Source: Alteraquisediminimonas sediminicola
Lineage (GTDB): Bacteria; Pseudomonadota; Alphaproteobacteria; Sphingomonadales; Sphingomonadaceae
Reading direction: 5' to 3'
Length of the DNA: 64,000 nucleotides
Assembly (NCBI RefSeq): GCF_019740335.1
Contig: NZ_JAHXZS010000008.1
Coordinates: 1 to 64,000 of the forward strand
Shown here in pieces: positions 24,850-32,975 of this stretch. How positions within the stretch are numbered: position 1 is the first letter of the stretch; every line of letters starts with the position of its first letter. Below the pieces are notes generated by a model. It was not told the DNA's origin, did not search any database, and saw only the letters and a list, made by a program, of their open reading frames with translations. Position numbers and translations under genes: made by a program.

Positions 24850-25571
24850 CCGCCGAGAAACGCGGTGAATTCCGCTTCGTTCTTCTCCCCGTTGCAGTTA
24901 ACAAACGGTCGGTGCTGGATCTTTCCCAGCCCGCTGACATGGCCTGCCATGGGAACATTGTAGGGTGGATCGGTCGAGACGACGTCGGCAAGGTCGTCGC
25001 CCATCAATGCCGCGTACGAGGCATGCTGGAGGGCGTCGGCACACATGATACGATGATCGCCAAGGAACCAGATGTCACCAACCGCGGCAATTGCGGGGCC
25101 GGGTTCCGGCAGTTCCTCATCACGCGCCTCCTCGTCTTCGGGCGTCATCACCATGAGGTCGATCTCACCGACCGAAAACCCGGTGACCTCGATATCAAAG
25201 TCCAGATCTGCCTCGGACAGTTCCAACAAGATTGCCGAGAGATTGTCGCGGTTCCAGCTGCTGAGGTCATGCAGCCGGTTGTCGGCAATCATGAAGGCTC
25301 GACGCTGATTTTCACTGAGGTGTATCAGGCGGATGACGGCGATTTCGGTCATGCCGAGCAGCTTGGCAGCTTCATATCTGCCATGTCCGGCGACGAGTTG
25401 ACCACTCTCGTCGGCCAGAACCGGCACGTTGAAGTTGAACTCGGCGATGCTTTTGGCCAGTGCCTTCACATGGCGGGCCTTGTGGTCGCGTGGGTTACGG
25501 GGATCAGGTCGTATCTGATCGATCGGCACATATTCGATGATGTGCCGTGTCAGTTGCTGGGGTCGTTTCAT
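24741..25571 (-). pseudogene. ParB-domain DNA methyltransferase, truncated by deletion
   Basis: The N-terminal part is a ParB/Srx-like domain (YVPIDQIRPDPRNPRDHKAR, then VAGHGRYEAAKLLGMTEIAV), followed by a methyltransferase start with the catalytic STDPPYNVPM motif near residue 220. This architecture usually has ~430 residues. Here the frame leaves the family after EFTAFLG (about 24845) and ends after a short out-of-frame tail at 24741, so the S-adenosylmethionine-binding half is lost. ATG 25571 has AGGAAG upstream; an earlier ATG at 25637 would overlap the preceding gene. The ParB domain may remain folded, but methylation is unlikely. Confidence 0.85.
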
Positions 25572-25614
25572 GGCATCGCTTCCTGTGTTGTAGGAGCTGC
25601 CTATTGATATCGGG

Positions 25615-26319
25615 TTACGCTTTCTTGCCAGGGGCAAAAACCTGCCCGGGTTCGATCCAGCGCAGGTCGATCAGTTGCGACGCCATCAGTTCGCATGTCG
25701 GTGTCGCCCGGATGTAGCCTGCGATTTCACAGGCCTTCGATACCCACCGCCGTAGGAAATCCAGATCATCATAGGCGAGCTCCATCGGGGCACCTGCAGC
25801 CGATTTCTCGCGGGCTAGCCACGCAAGTGCTGCCGCAAGATGGGCCATCGGATAACGTTTCCGGACCTGGCGTTTTTTGACGTCATGCACCCACATAAGA
25901 TATTTTTCTTCTCCCGCATTGGCACTATTTGGCCAGAGGTATTGCACGATAAAATCAAGGCTGAGCTGCCGGCGCTGTCCATTGACGACGGGTAGCTCGC
26001 CAGTCGCTGCTTCCTTGACCAGTGCGAGCACAGCAGCCCCCATGCGATGTGCTTCTTCGAAGTTGGTAATGATGCCCTCGCGACCAGTGCGTACCTGGCG
26101 GGGATTGTATGTCGGGAACCTCGCCAGGAGTTCGCTCCGGCTTTCAGGATTTTGTTCGATCATCACCGCAATCCGATCAGCGCATACGGATTTGATTAGC
26201 CTTTGCGTTCGCGCAGCAGTGGCACTGGGATAGGCAAGGCGGATGTGCAGGTGGGCCGCAATCTCCCATGGCTCAAGCCGGGTTGTATCCAGCACGAGCT
26301 CGCGCTGATTATCTGCCAT
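25615..26319 (-). CDS. Hypothetical protein, first gene of the terminase operon
   Basis: A 234-residue soluble protein, start ATG 26319 (a GTG lies just before it), with no motif I recognise. It contains EKYLMWVHDVKKRQVRKRYP and a WLAREKSAAGAPMELAYDDL segment; the C-terminal part is helical. It lies 43 bases before the ParB-methyltransferase gene and appears to be co-transcribed with it and the terminase. A cluster of CCTGTT/AACAGG hexamers lies directly upstream. A DNA-binding or phage-replication role is possible but not shown. Confidence 0.7.
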   Translation of the reverse strand: MADNQRELVLDTTRLEPWEIAAHLHIRLAYPSATAARTQRLIKSVCADRIAVMIEQNPESRSELLARFPTYNPRQVRTGREGIITNFEEAHRMGAAVLALVKEAATGELPVVNGQRRQLSLDFIVQYLWPNSANAGEEKYLMWVHDVKKRQVRKRYPMAHLAAALAWLAREKSAAGAPMELAYDDLDFLRRWVSKACEIAGYIRATPTCELMASQLIDLRWIEPGQVFAPGKKA

Positions 26320-26328
26320 CACGATGCA

Positions 26329-26512
26329 CCTGTTATGCCCGAAGTTTCACCTGATACTGCCCTGTTATAGTCCTGTTTTTCAACCCCATTGAAATCAGGC
26401 CTGGAGCTTTGATTTTCATCACTTTCCAGAGGTTTGGGTATTTTAGAACGCCAACATAGCCTGTTTCTGGCGGGAAAATCAGAAGAAAACAGGTAATAAC
26501 AGGAAAAACAGG
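26329..26512. promoter_or_regulatory. Cluster of CCTGTT / AACAGG hexamers
   Basis: CCTGTT occurs at 26329, 26361, 26372 and 26460 and its complement AACAGG at 26488, 26498 and 26507, the last three spaced 9-10 bases, about one helical turn. They lie immediately upstream of the first gene of the terminase operon, so they could be operator half-sites or iteron-like replication sites. No matching regulator is identified. Confidence 0.55.
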
Positions 26513-26602
26513 CTTGGAGACTGGTCCCTGACACCATGCGCTACGCACCATTCACTCCCTCAGATAACCCTATATTCGGGTCTCAGTATAAACTGGTGGG
26601 TG

Positions 26603-26624
26603 AATGGCGCGGTTCCGCGCCATT
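26603..26624. repeat. 22-bp perfect palindrome
   Basis: AATGGCGCGG, TT, then CCGCGCCATT. It lies in the non-coding stretch 26513-26773 between the terminase operon and the recombinase terminator. It could be a recombinase or regulator site; nothing else is recognisable in this stretch. Confidence 0.5.
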
Positions 26625-26773
26625 TGCGACGACCCATTTTGGGTTGAGGACAGAGACGCGGACCTTTGGTGGCTCAAAGCCGCCAATATCGCCCGCCGTC
26701 TCAACTAGCCACTTTGCTGTCCTCAAACCTGTTTGCGGAAAATTCGGCCTATTGCAGCTGCAGAGCATCCAAT

Positions 26774-26797
26774 AAAAAACCGGCCCAACAGGCCGGC
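26774..26797 (-). terminator. Rho-independent terminator of recombinase copy B
   Basis: On the minus strand CCGGCC-TGTTG-GGCCGG forms a six-base GC stem followed by TTTTTT (26779-26774). It lies 29 bases after the recombinase stop at 26826. Confidence 0.85.
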
Positions 26798-26825
26798 GAT
26801 GCACTCATTAGATGAACGGCTGCGA

Positions 26826-28505
26826 TCAACCAAACCCAAGGACTCGTCGCTGCTCGGTCCAGTCATTGGGGAGACACGATAAACGGAGCAGCGAGCGAGA
26901 TGTCAGTTCAACTGGCTGACGCCCAGATAAGACGGCCATAATGATATCGGGTGCGAGAAAATTGAGCCGCGCCAATCGCACCAGATGACTGCGCTGATGG
27001 CTGTCGAATGCAGGCTGTCGTGTCACCAGTTGCTGCCATGCAGCTCGGCCAGATGCCAGCAACCGGATCAACCGCTCATCCCGTTCTGCCCGTCGACTAT
27101 CTGGGGCCGTGAACACAAGGCGCAGTTCATGTCCTCTACGCCGTAGGCAGACCGGCACGGTCAATCGCACCTGATGGCCGATGGGCAATGACGTGTTGGC
27201 AATGCCGAGCTTATTAATCAGTGCTGCACCCTCCATGCAGATCATGATCTCGTCCTGCTTGAGCGTAATGGCTGCTTGCAGATCTTCCAGCAGGGCCCGC
27301 ATGGACATGGGGGCCTTCAGCTGCTCTGCTAATCTGTGACCCGCATCGGCGAGTTGATGATCGCGATCGAGCTGTCCCAGTTCGGTTTGCAGACGTAGCG
27401 GATTGTTCAGCAGTTCCAACATCGCGATACGGACCAAAGATTCGAGATCCCCTGCGGGGAGGCGCCAGGTCGGTTTCGATATGCCATCCACTGGCTTCGA
27501 CACATAATAACGATAACGTCGCGTACCCTTGCGGCCATGCGCCACGATCATGGATCGTCCCAACCCATCGACGATCATATAGCGCAGGATCGAGCGCTGA
27601 CCGGTGTGGGGACGCAGGGCATTATTGTTGAGCAGTGCTTGCGATGCATCCCAATGCTCTCTGGAGATGATGCCCTGATGCTCTCCTTGATAGAGTGCCT
27701 CCTTATGTGGGATCAGCCCGGCATAAATCACATTGCGAATGATCCAATAGAGCGCGCCGGATTTGAACGGCTGGCCACCAATGGTCCGGCCATCCTTCAT
27801 CGTCCGTAGCCGGGATGTAATCCCCCGGGCCGCCAGATCATCCGCCAGGGCTTTGAGCGAACCACAGGCCTGATGGCGTTGGAAGATCAGCCTGACGGTC
27901 TCGGCTTCCTCCGGGATGATGATCAGCTTTCGATCTTTGACCATATATCCCAATGGCACAGGTCCCCCCATCCACATCCCCTTCTTCTTGGAGGAGGCTA
28001 CCTTATCCCGGATCCGTTCTCCGGTGACCTCGCGCTCGAACTGGGCAAAGGACAACAAGACATTGAGGGTAAGGCGTCCCATGCTGGTGGTCGTGTTGAA
28101 TGCCTGCGTAACCGAGACGAAGCTCGCCTTGCTGCGATCGAGGATCTCAACGATCCGGGCAAAGTCTGACAAGGCCCTTGTCAGGCGATCGACCTTATAG
28201 ACGACGATGACATCCACACGCCCGGCCTCAATCTCGGCTAACAGTTGCTTGAGGGCAGGCCGCTCCATATTTCCGCCGGAATAACCACCATCATCATAAT
28301 AGTCCGGCATCTGCACCCAGCCCTCATGGCGCTGGCTCACGATATAGGCAGCACAGGCTTCCCGTTGAGCATCGAGGCTATTGAACTCCTGCTCCAGTCC
28401 CTCCTCTGTCGATTTACGGGTATAGATGGCGCAGCGGATTTGTTTGACGCTCGCTGACTGTCCTGAAGGCACATTAGGCCGTACTGCCGAACTACGCCGC
28501 GCCAT
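26826..28505 (-). CDS. Large serine recombinase, copy B, complete
   Basis: A 559-residue large serine recombinase. The resolvase domain (about 20-165) has IYTRKSTEEG with the catalytic Ser, YKVDRLTRAL and FEREVTGERIRDKV. The recombinase domain (about 190-300) has GPVPLGYMVKDRKLIIIPEE and the YWIIRNVIYAGLI block. In the region where many relatives have a zinc ribbon (GLGRSMIVAHGRKGTRRYRY) there are no cysteines, as in other alphaproteobacterial members. A C-terminal ~160-residue part is helical. It would integrate or excise the island. It overlaps DUF2924 by 14 bases and has its own terminator. It is the only complete copy of four. Confidence 0.95.
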   Translation of the reverse strand: MARRSSAVRPNVPSGQSASVKQIRCAIYTRKSTEEGLEQEFNSLDAQREACAAYIVSQRHEGWVQMPDYYDDGGYSGGNMERPALKQLLAEIEAGRVDVIVVYKVDRLTRALSDFARIVEILDRSKASFVSVTQAFNTTTSMGRLTLNVLLSFAQFEREVTGERIRDKVASSKKKGMWMGGPVPLGYMVKDRKLIIIPEEAETVRLIFQRHQACGSLKALADDLAARGITSRLRTMKDGRTIGGQPFKSGALYWIIRNVIYAGLIPHKEALYQGEHQGIISREHWDASQALLNNNALRPHTGQRSILRYMIVDGLGRSMIVAHGRKGTRRYRYYVSKPVDGISKPTWRLPAGDLESLVRIAMLELLNNPLRLQTELGQLDRDHQLADAGHRLAEQLKAPMSMRALLEDLQAAITLKQDEIMICMEGAALINKLGIANTSLPIGHQVRLTVPVCLRRRGHELRLVFTAPDSRRAERDERLIRLLASGRAAWQQLVTRQPAFDSHQRSHLVRLARLNFLAPDIIMAVLSGRQPVELTSRSLLRLSCLPNDWTEQRRVLGFG

Positions 28506-28977
28506 GGTTTTGCTCCTGTTCCCGGCACTTCATCTGCGGCTTGCGAGTTGGCGGCCGTGCTGGTCGTCGGAGACCGAAAAACCGCGGGCCGGACCAATGG
28601 GCATTGGTGATGTCGCGGGCGATATGGGAGAGCGAACCATAATGCCGGTCGGCATAGGTAAACCCCGCTTCCGTCACCATCACTGCATGGACATGCCCGT
28701 TCCACTCCCGCAGCAATCGGGTCCCTGGCTTGAGACGGATCTCGGGCTCACACACATCAACCTCGCCATCACTCATCAGTGCATCCAGCATCCGGACTGC
28801 TGACAGTGGCAGGCCGCCCAGTTTCTCCTGCTGCAGATGGTGTGCCAGCGATAGCCGCAACTTCGAGATCGGTATTTGAGGGACCTCCTCGCCGAATAGC
28901 TGCTGCCACTCGGCTTTGGTCTCCGCAGGTGACAGTGTGGAAAGATGCGCCACCCTGTCTGACACCTCGCGCATCAT
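28492..28977 (-). CDS. DUF2924 protein, copy B
   Basis: A 161-residue DUF2924 protein with WQQLFGEEVPQIPISKLRLS and RLKPGTRLLREWNGHVHAVM. The role of DUF2924 is unknown; the fixed position and overlapping start/stop (ATGA with DUF3489, 14-base overlap with recombinase) suggest it is a recombination partner or regulator made in fixed ratio. Compared with copy A most changes are conservative. Confidence 0.9.
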   Translation of the reverse strand: MMREVSDRVAHLSTLSPAETKAEWQQLFGEEVPQIPISKLRLSLAHHLQQEKLGGLPLSAVRMLDALMSDGEVDVCEPEIRLKPGTRLLREWNGHVHAVMVTEAGFTYADRHYGSLSHIARDITNAHWSGPRFFGLRRPARPPTRKPQMKCREQEQNHGAA

Positions 28978-29228
28978 TGTTCTGCGCTAACAAGGTAATA
29001 GTGGGCCACGCCGTCCCTGATGGCGTGTTCGACCACATAACCACGTTTACGCAAGCCACTCAACGCAGCGCGGATGCTATGCGGTTGCCAACCGGTGAGT
29101 TCGCCGAGGTCAGCGAGGGCGACGCCGTCCTTCTGGCCAAGCAGATGTAGCACCTGTACCATCTTGCTATCGGGACGAGGACGCCATTCTTGTGAGGGGG
29201 TGTTCTGATGGGAATGTGTATTGATCAT
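28974..29228 (-). CDS. DUF3489 winged-helix-like protein, copy B
   Basis: An 84-residue protein with KMVQVLHLLGQKDGVALADL and [20 protein letters not shown], which look like a winged-helix DNA-binding unit. Start ATG 29228 follows GGAGA; the in-frame ATG at 29273 was not preferred. It is the first gene of the complete module and probably controls the promoter in the ~170-base leader upstream. Confidence 0.85.
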   Translation of the reverse strand: MINTHSHQNTPSQEWRPRPDSKMVQVLHLLGQKDGVALADLGELTGWQPHSIRAALSGLRKRGYVVEHAIRDGVAHYYLVSAEQ

Positions 29229-29400
29229 GGGGGTGTCTCCAGATGGAGCGGACACGGCGCCCGCTTCCACCACCCAATGCCCTGATGATCACACCATCAA
29301 GGCCAGCACCCGGCACCGTCAACTCGACGACTGCTCAAACACACCAATGCTCCAAAACATTTGGAAGTCGAGTACTTTGGTGAAATACGGGCTGAGAGTT
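29229..29400 (-). repeat. Leader of the recombinase module, copy B
   Basis: It carries the blocks GGTGTCTCCAGATGGAGC, ACACACCAATGCTC and GGAAGTCGAG shared with 15394-15600 and 18001-18205. Similarity becomes patchy after about 29400, which is a candidate right edge of the element. The 286 bases from 29401 to 29686 hold no gene; a weak likeness to 18225-18262 (CTCG-C-CACA-AACG...CATCC-GTCT) can be seen at 29470-29505. Confidence 0.8.
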
Positions 29401-29686
29401 TAATAATCACAAATTCGGCCCCTAGCGAGCCGTGCCAAAGAAATGCAGACCGAGGAGTGGAAATGCTCGCCACACATAACGCGACCATCCAGTCTTCGGA
29501 ATTTTTGAGCGGATGATCCTCAATGTAAACCGCACTACATCCGATATGCACCCCTAACTACTATGCCCGTCAATAAAAGTACCGAAACGGGTGCACCAAC
29601 CCGCACGTATAACAACGCCAAGCCATTGCCATCTACTCCACAAGGCATAAGGAATAGCCCGCCTTATTTTCTGCCGGACTAAAGAA

Positions 29687-30076
29687 ATGACATCACATAG
29701 TGACCTCACGATCCGCCTACGCCGGGCAGCCTTCAACCGCGCGCTCGCAGATGCTGATCTCAATGCGATCGGCCCTCTCTTGGCTCAAAATGCTGTTCTC
29801 GTCACCGGCACTGATAGTGCGGTCATTTCTGGTCGTAAGGCGCAGTTGCTCGCCTGGAAAAGAGAATTCACCGCACCCGCACGTACAATCTACACCCGGA
29901 CACCGGAGACTGTTACAACCTCAAGCGTCGAGCCCATCGCCCTAGAGCATGGCCGCTGGCAAGGCGTCACGGCGGGCACAGATCAATCTGTGGCATCCGG
30001 CACCTACACCGCCAAGTGGCGCAACATTGATGCCGACTGGGTGATCGAGGCTGAGATCTACCTCACACTCGCCTGA
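29687..30076 (+). CDS. SnoaL/DUF4440-like NTF2-fold protein
   Basis: A 129-residue NTF2-like protein: an N-terminal helix pair (RAAFNRALADADLNAIGPLL), then AQNAVLVTGTDSAVISGRKA and a C-terminal sheet with SGTYTAKWRNIDADWVIEAE. Members bind or isomerise small hydrophobic compounds, but without catalytic residues to name the function stays open. The ribosome-binding site is weak. It is the first gene right of the recombinase element and may be part of the host chromosome or plasmid backbone. Confidence 0.65.
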   Translation: MTSHSDLTIRLRRAAFNRALADADLNAIGPLLAQNAVLVTGTDSAVISGRKAQLLAWKREFTAPARTIYTRTPETVTTSSVEPIALEHGRWQGVTAGTDQSVASGTYTAKWRNIDADWVIEAEIYLTLA

Positions 30077-30399
30077 TGTCATCTACGGGCGCCATGTACT
30101 AAGGCGGCTAAACGTCTGACCGGAAAATCTCTCTCTGCAGGAAGGCTTTACAATGCCCTATGCCAATTTATATACCATGTGATAAATTTAAATCTGGATT
30201 TCAAAGTGCGAGACCTACGGAGAAATTTGCGAGTTCTCTTCACTCAGATGATCGATAACACAATCGGACGGACGGCATGCCCAGTACCTGTTCAGCCCGA
30301 ACGCCACGAAGCGTCTGAATCAGGCCGCTTCGCCTGTCCTGAGCGCGCACACAAGAATTCCAGACTGGCATAAATCAAAGAGGAAGTCGGAGCAAAACC
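30077..30399. other. Non-coding stretch
   Basis: A 64-codon frame exists here (30179-30373) but has no ribosome-binding site and an unconvincing composition. No hairpin with a T-run and no clear promoter is seen. It must hold the promoter of the SDR gene at 30400. Confidence 0.4.
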
Positions 30400-31188
30400 A
30401 TGAATCAGCGTGAAGTGCAATCCGTCGTGGTGACCGGTGGGGCCAAAGGTCTTGGCGCAGCAATCGTCAGACGTTTTGCCGCAGCCGGCGCCGACGTGCT
30501 GATCGCTGATCTAGACCTCAGCGCCGCCGAAGCACTAGCTGACGAGATCGGATGCGCGGCGATTAGCTGCGACGTCACTCGAGAAGATGACATCGCGGCG
30601 ATCGTCGATCACGCTGTCGCACGCTTCGGTGGCCTTGACGTTATGGTCAACAATGCCGGGGTGATCGGAGCGGTCGGATCACTAATCGAAACGTCGGCCG
30701 AGGACTGGCACAGGACGCTGGCCGTCCATCTTGATGGCGTGTTGTTCGGATTAAAGCACGCCGGGCGCGTCATGAAGCCCCAAGGATATGGTGCTATCGT
30801 CTCGATGTCCTCAGCATCCGCGCTGGGCGGTGGATTCGGACCCCATGCCTATGTCGCAGCGAAGGCGGCAGTAATCGCGCTCACCCGCTCCGTAGCGTCG
30901 GAATATCTCAACTACGGCATCCGCGTAACGGCGGTCGCGCCTGGCATTGTAGAGACGCCGATGACGCAGGGGATGCAGAGTTCTCTCGCCACCGCCCCGG
31001 CGCCCTCGCAAGCCACTGCATTGCCAGTTACGCCGGCAGATGTGGCCGATGCCGTGTTTTTCCTGTCCAGCGCTTCAGGCGCAGCGGTCAATGGCCAAAC
31101 GCTTGCGATCGATGGCGGGCTATTGGCGACAGGTGGGAGACTCAGCCGATTCCATTCGGCACCGACGAGTTTCGTCGGCAGTCTCTGA
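30400..31188 (+). CDS. Short-chain dehydrogenase/reductase
   Basis: A 262-residue classical SDR. The coenzyme motif is TGGAKGLGAAI (TGxxxGxG) with an acidic residue at the end of the second strand (LIADLDL), which favours NAD. NNAG is near 86, the catalytic Ser is in MSSASALGG and the Tyr-Lys pair is YVAAK. It would oxidise a secondary alcohol or reduce a ketone. It stands alone between two intergenic regions, convergent with lpdA. Substrate unknown. Confidence 0.9.
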   Translation: MNQREVQSVVVTGGAKGLGAAIVRRFAAAGADVLIADLDLSAAEALADEIGCAAISCDVTREDDIAAIVDHAVARFGGLDVMVNNAGVIGAVGSLIETSAEDWHRTLAVHLDGVLFGLKHAGRVMKPQGYGAIVSMSSASALGGGFGPHAYVAAKAAVIALTRSVASEYLNYGIRVTAVAPGIVETPMTQGMQSSLATAPAPSQATALPVTPADVADAVFFLSSASGAAVNGQTLAIDGGLLATGGRLSRFHSAPTSFVGSL

Positions 31189-31387
31189 ACCGCATTGATC
31201 ATACCCGGCGGGATTAGATAAGTTCCGCTTAAACCTACCAGACTGGACGTGCAGGTTCTCACCTCAGCTTTTGCTTGCGCATCCTCGGCAAGGAAATGGC
31301 GCGGGCGTTTGAACACAATGGCACGCAGGGTTTCGACCCCTCCACCGCCGCCCTTGCTGCAAAGGCATTTGGTTAGGGGGAATTTTT

Positions 31388-31429
31388 GATTAGTCCCTCA
31401 AATGCCGCGTGGCGCTTGAGGGACTAATC
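31388..31429. repeat. 14-bp perfect stem-loop between convergent genes
   Basis: GATTAGTCCCTCAA (31388-31401) pairs exactly with 31416-31429 around a 14-base GC-rich loop. It sits two bases from the lpdA stop codon, between the convergent SDR and lpdA genes. There is no T-run on either side in the right place, so it may be a bidirectional end-of-transcript or mRNA-stabilising hairpin rather than a classical terminator. Confidence 0.55.
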
Positions 31430-31431
31430 AA

Positions 31432-32841
31432 TCAAATATGTATCGCCCGCCCATAAGCGGCGAGCACGCTCTCGTGCATCGCTTCACTGATCGTCGGATG
31501 CGCGAACACCGTCTGCATCAACTCGACTTCAGTCGCCTCCAGCGTACGGCCCACGACATAGCCCTGAATCAGCTCCGTCACTTCCGCGCCGACCATATGC
31601 GCGCCGAGTAACTCGCCGGTCGCTTCATCAAACACGGTTTTGACGAACCCTTCCGCCTCGCCCAGCGCAATCGCCTTGCCATTGCCGATGAACGGGAATT
31701 TGCCGACCTTGACCTTATGCCCGGCTTCCTTGGCTTTCGCCTCGGTCATGCCAACAGAGGCAACCTGCGGGTGGCAATAGGTGCAGCCCGGAATATTCGC
31801 CTTGTCCATCGCATGCGGATGCGCGTCCTTGCCCAGCGCTTGCGCGATATGTTCCGCCGCAATCACGCCTTCATGGCTCGCCTTATGCGCGAGCCATGGC
31901 GCACCGGTCACATCGCCAATCGCATACACGCCCGGCACATTGGTGCGGCAGAATGCGTCGGTGACGAGATGGCCACGATCCGTCGTGATATTGAGCGCCT
32001 CCAGCCCGATGGCCTCGGTATTCGGGACAATCCCCACCGCGACGATGACATGACTGAACTCTTCCGAGGTAATCTTGCCGTCCGCGCCCTTGATCTCGGC
32101 GGTGACGCCCTTGGCATCGGTCTTGATCGCCTGCACGCCCGTTGAAGGCCGAATATCCATACCCTGCTTGGTCAATGCCTTGAGCATGAACTCGCTCACA
32201 TCCGCATCTTCCACCGGCATGATCCGGTCGAGCATTTCGACCACGGTCACGCTCGCGCCCATGTCGTTATAGAAGCTCGCGAACTCGATCCCGATCGCGC
32301 CCGATCCGATCACCAACAGCTTCGTCGGCATTTCCGGCGGGGTCATCGCATGGCGATAGGTCCAGATACGCTCCCCATCCGCCTTGGCAAACGGCAGATC
32401 GCGGGCGCGAGCTCCCGTGGCGATAATGATGTTCTTGGCTGTGACATTGGTCACCTGCCCGTCCTTGGTGACGGCGATGCTGTCCTTGCCAGTCAATTTG
32501 CCATCGCCGAAATACACGGTGATCTTGTTCTTCTTCATCAGGCCAGTCACGCCCTGATTAAGCTGCTTGGCGACACCACGCGAGCGGGCGACAACCTTGG
32601 CGAGATCAAAGCCCGGCTTTTCAACCGACAGGCCGTATTTATCGGCCTGCTGCATATAATGATAGATTTCCGACGAACGCAGCAGCGCCTTGGTCGGGAT
32701 GCAGCCCCAGTTGAGGCAGATGCCACCGAGGCTCTCGCGCTCGACAATCGCGGTTTTCAGCCCCAATTGCGCCGCACGGATCGCCGCCACATAACCGCCC
32801 GGGCCAGAGCCAAGAATTACGAGATCGAACTGGTCGGACAT
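31432..32841 (-). CDS. lpdA: Dihydrolipoyl dehydrogenase (E3)
   Basis: A 469-residue flavoprotein that reoxidises dihydrolipoyl groups of 2-oxoacid dehydrogenase complexes with NAD. The FAD motif GSGPGGYVAA is at about 11, the redox disulphide is GGICLNWGCIPTK near 40, the NAD motif is VIGSGAIGIEFASFY, and the C-terminal HAHPTISE-like motif (VFAHPTISEAMHESVLAAYG) holds the catalytic His-Glu. GAGAGGAT precedes the ATG. It is not next to E1/E2 genes but a complete E1-E2 set lies 12 kb away at 44410-47842, which it could serve. Confidence 0.96.
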   Translation of the reverse strand: MSDQFDLVILGSGPGGYVAAIRAAQLGLKTAIVERESLGGICLNWGCIPTKALLRSSEIYHYMQQADKYGLSVEKPGFDLAKVVARSRGVAKQLNQGVTGLMKKNKITVYFGDGKLTGKDSIAVTKDGQVTNVTAKNIIIATGARARDLPFAKADGERIWTYRHAMTPPEMPTKLLVIGSGAIGIEFASFYNDMGASVTVVEMLDRIMPVEDADVSEFMLKALTKQGMDIRPSTGVQAIKTDAKGVTAEIKGADGKITSEEFSHVIVAVGIVPNTEAIGLEALNITTDRGHLVTDAFCRTNVPGVYAIGDVTGAPWLAHKASHEGVIAAEHIAQALGKDAHPHAMDKANIPGCTYCHPQVASVGMTEAKAKEAGHKVKVGKFPFIGNGKAIALGEAEGFVKTVFDEATGELLGAHMVGAEVTELIQGYVVGRTLEATEVELMQTVFAHPTISEAMHESVLAAYGRAIHI

Positions 32842-32975
32842 GAGATTATCCTCTCAAAATGTCATCAACTTATGAGATATATCAGGCTTAGATTACCCAA
32901 TTACATGCCTGCAATTTGGCTCATACAAAGTCCATGCCCGACATGAATGCACATGATGGGATTGCATCGTGCGCT

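Noticed and set aside
23060-26319. Intact prophage
   Set aside because: Only packaging and DNA-modification genes are present; no portal, capsid, tail, lysis or replication genes.
26536-26775. 79-codon open frame with an ATG on the plus strand
   Set aside because: No ribosome-binding site, spans the 22-bp palindrome and ends at the recombinase terminator; composition is not protein-like.
30179-30373. 64-codon open frame
   Set aside because: No ribosome-binding site, odd amino-acid composition, and no support from neighbours.
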